This document shows positions 5,984-6,094 of a stretch of 6,094 bases of DNA, piece by piece. The notes beneath the pieces are model-generated. The model was not told the origin of the DNA and made no database searches. It saw only the letters and a program-made list of their open reading frames with translations. The translations under genes were made by a program, and so were the position numbers. Within the stretch, counting starts at the first letter, position 1, and each line of letters starts with the position of its first letter. The DNA comes from Chloroflexota bacterium (GTDB lineage Bacteria; Chloroflexota; Anaerolineae; J102). The DNA is taken from the NCBI GenBank assembly GCA_003353825.1, contig PIVW01000361.1, positions 1 through 6,094 of the forward strand, written 5' to 3'.

Positions 5984-6067
5984 GGGCAGGTAGCAAGTAG
6001 CAGGTCGCAGGTACAACTTCGCTTGCAGACAAGGTTGAACTTGCCACTTGCAACGTGCCACTTGCCA
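5984..6067. repeat. Twelve-unit period-7 repeat with inverted arms
   Basis: The 84 bases divide into twelve in-phase heptamers. The left arm has GGGCAGG, TAGCAAG, TAGCAGG and TCGCAGG (5984-6011). Four divergent units form the centre (6012-6039). The right arm has CTTGCCA, CTTGCAA, CGTGCCA and CTTGCCA (6040-6067). The reverse complement of CTTGCCA is TGGCAAG, close to TAGCAAG, so the arms are inverted copies of one heptamer and can pair imperfectly. This is the clearest repeat element in the window. Confidence 0.75.
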
Positions 6068-6071
6068 CACA

Positions 6072-6093
6072 CATCGACAAAAAACTGTCGATG
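6072..6093. other. Perfect 8-bp hairpin at the window edge
   Basis: CATCGACA (6072-6079) pairs with TGTCGATG (6086-6093) around the loop AAAAAC. On the minus strand the loop is GTTTTT and no T-tract follows the stem, so it is not a standard terminator. It could be an operator dyad or a terminator variant for a gene beyond the window. Confidence 0.45.
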
Positions 6094-6094
6094 A

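Larger units (their letters stand above)
5721..6094. other. Long non-coding leader of the lipoprotein gene
   Basis: These 374 bases hold repeats and hairpins but no supported gene. Two overlapping minus-strand frames (stops at 5717 and 5832) run across the heptamer repeats, have no spaced ribosome binding site and match no family I know. No promoter with both boxes is convincing. The gene that would lie further right is outside the window. Confidence 0.5.

Noticed and set aside
5984..6067. CRISPR array
   Set aside because: Units are 7 bases with no spacers and no cas genes in view.
5717..6070. A 117-codon minus-strand frame whose TGA overlaps the lipoprotein ATG
   Set aside because: It starts within the heptamer repeats, has no spaced ribosome binding site and no recognisable protein features; the overlap with the start looks accidental.
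25..6094. GTCGATGA at both ends of the window (25-32 and 6087-6094) as a possible target-site duplication
   Set aside because: An 8-base match is easily random, the window ends are arbitrary, and no transposase or element end is seen.

Overview
This window has four intact genes and one broken gene, all on the minus strand and separated by three repeat-rich gaps. No rRNA, tRNA, transposase or CRISPR array is visible. The gene content suggests an environmental bacterium, most plausibly Chloroflexota (Anaerolineae-like). The basis is an SH3b plus TolB-propeller lipoprotein, a NarL-type two-component pair with a six-helix sensor, a PatA/LpxL-like acyltransferase next to a CDP-alcohol phosphatidyltransferase, moderate G+C, and heptamer-phased intergenic repeats. 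The taxonomic call is inference.

Layout in transcription order, right to left. 6094-5721 is a non-coding leader with period-7 repeats and hairpins. 5720-4206 encodes a secreted lipoprotein with a bacterial SH3 domain and a TolB-like beta-propeller. 4205-3817 is a gap with a repeat arm, a candidate promoter and recurring TGTCAT motifs. 3816-2509 encodes a sensor histidine kinase. 2508-2353 is a short gap full of 3-bp and 7-bp repeats. 2352-1660 encodes its likely partner, a NarL/LuxR-type response regulator. 1659-1016 is a broken acyltransferase: it lacks its N-terminal part and carries an in-frame amber codon. 1023-358 encodes an intact CDP-alcohol phosphatidyltransferase whose start overlaps the acyltransferase stop. 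357-1 is a non-coding tail with another period-7 cluster.

How the parts relate. The kinase and regulator form a complete phosphorelay with all key residues present, but its stimulus is unknown. The acyltransferase remnant and phosphatidyltransferase recall the neighbouring pgsA1 and patA genes of actinobacterial phosphatidylinositol mannoside synthesis. Here the acyltransferase looks dead while the lipid synthase looks functional. The lipoprotein is a separate unit.

The most unusual signal is that every intergenic gap carries short clusters of degenerate tandem heptamers. The heptamer sequence differs between clusters but the spacing of exactly 7 is kept, and several clusters have direct and inverted arms. 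A 25-bp arm matching at 19 of 25 positions occurs in opposite orientation on the two sides of the lipoprotein gene.
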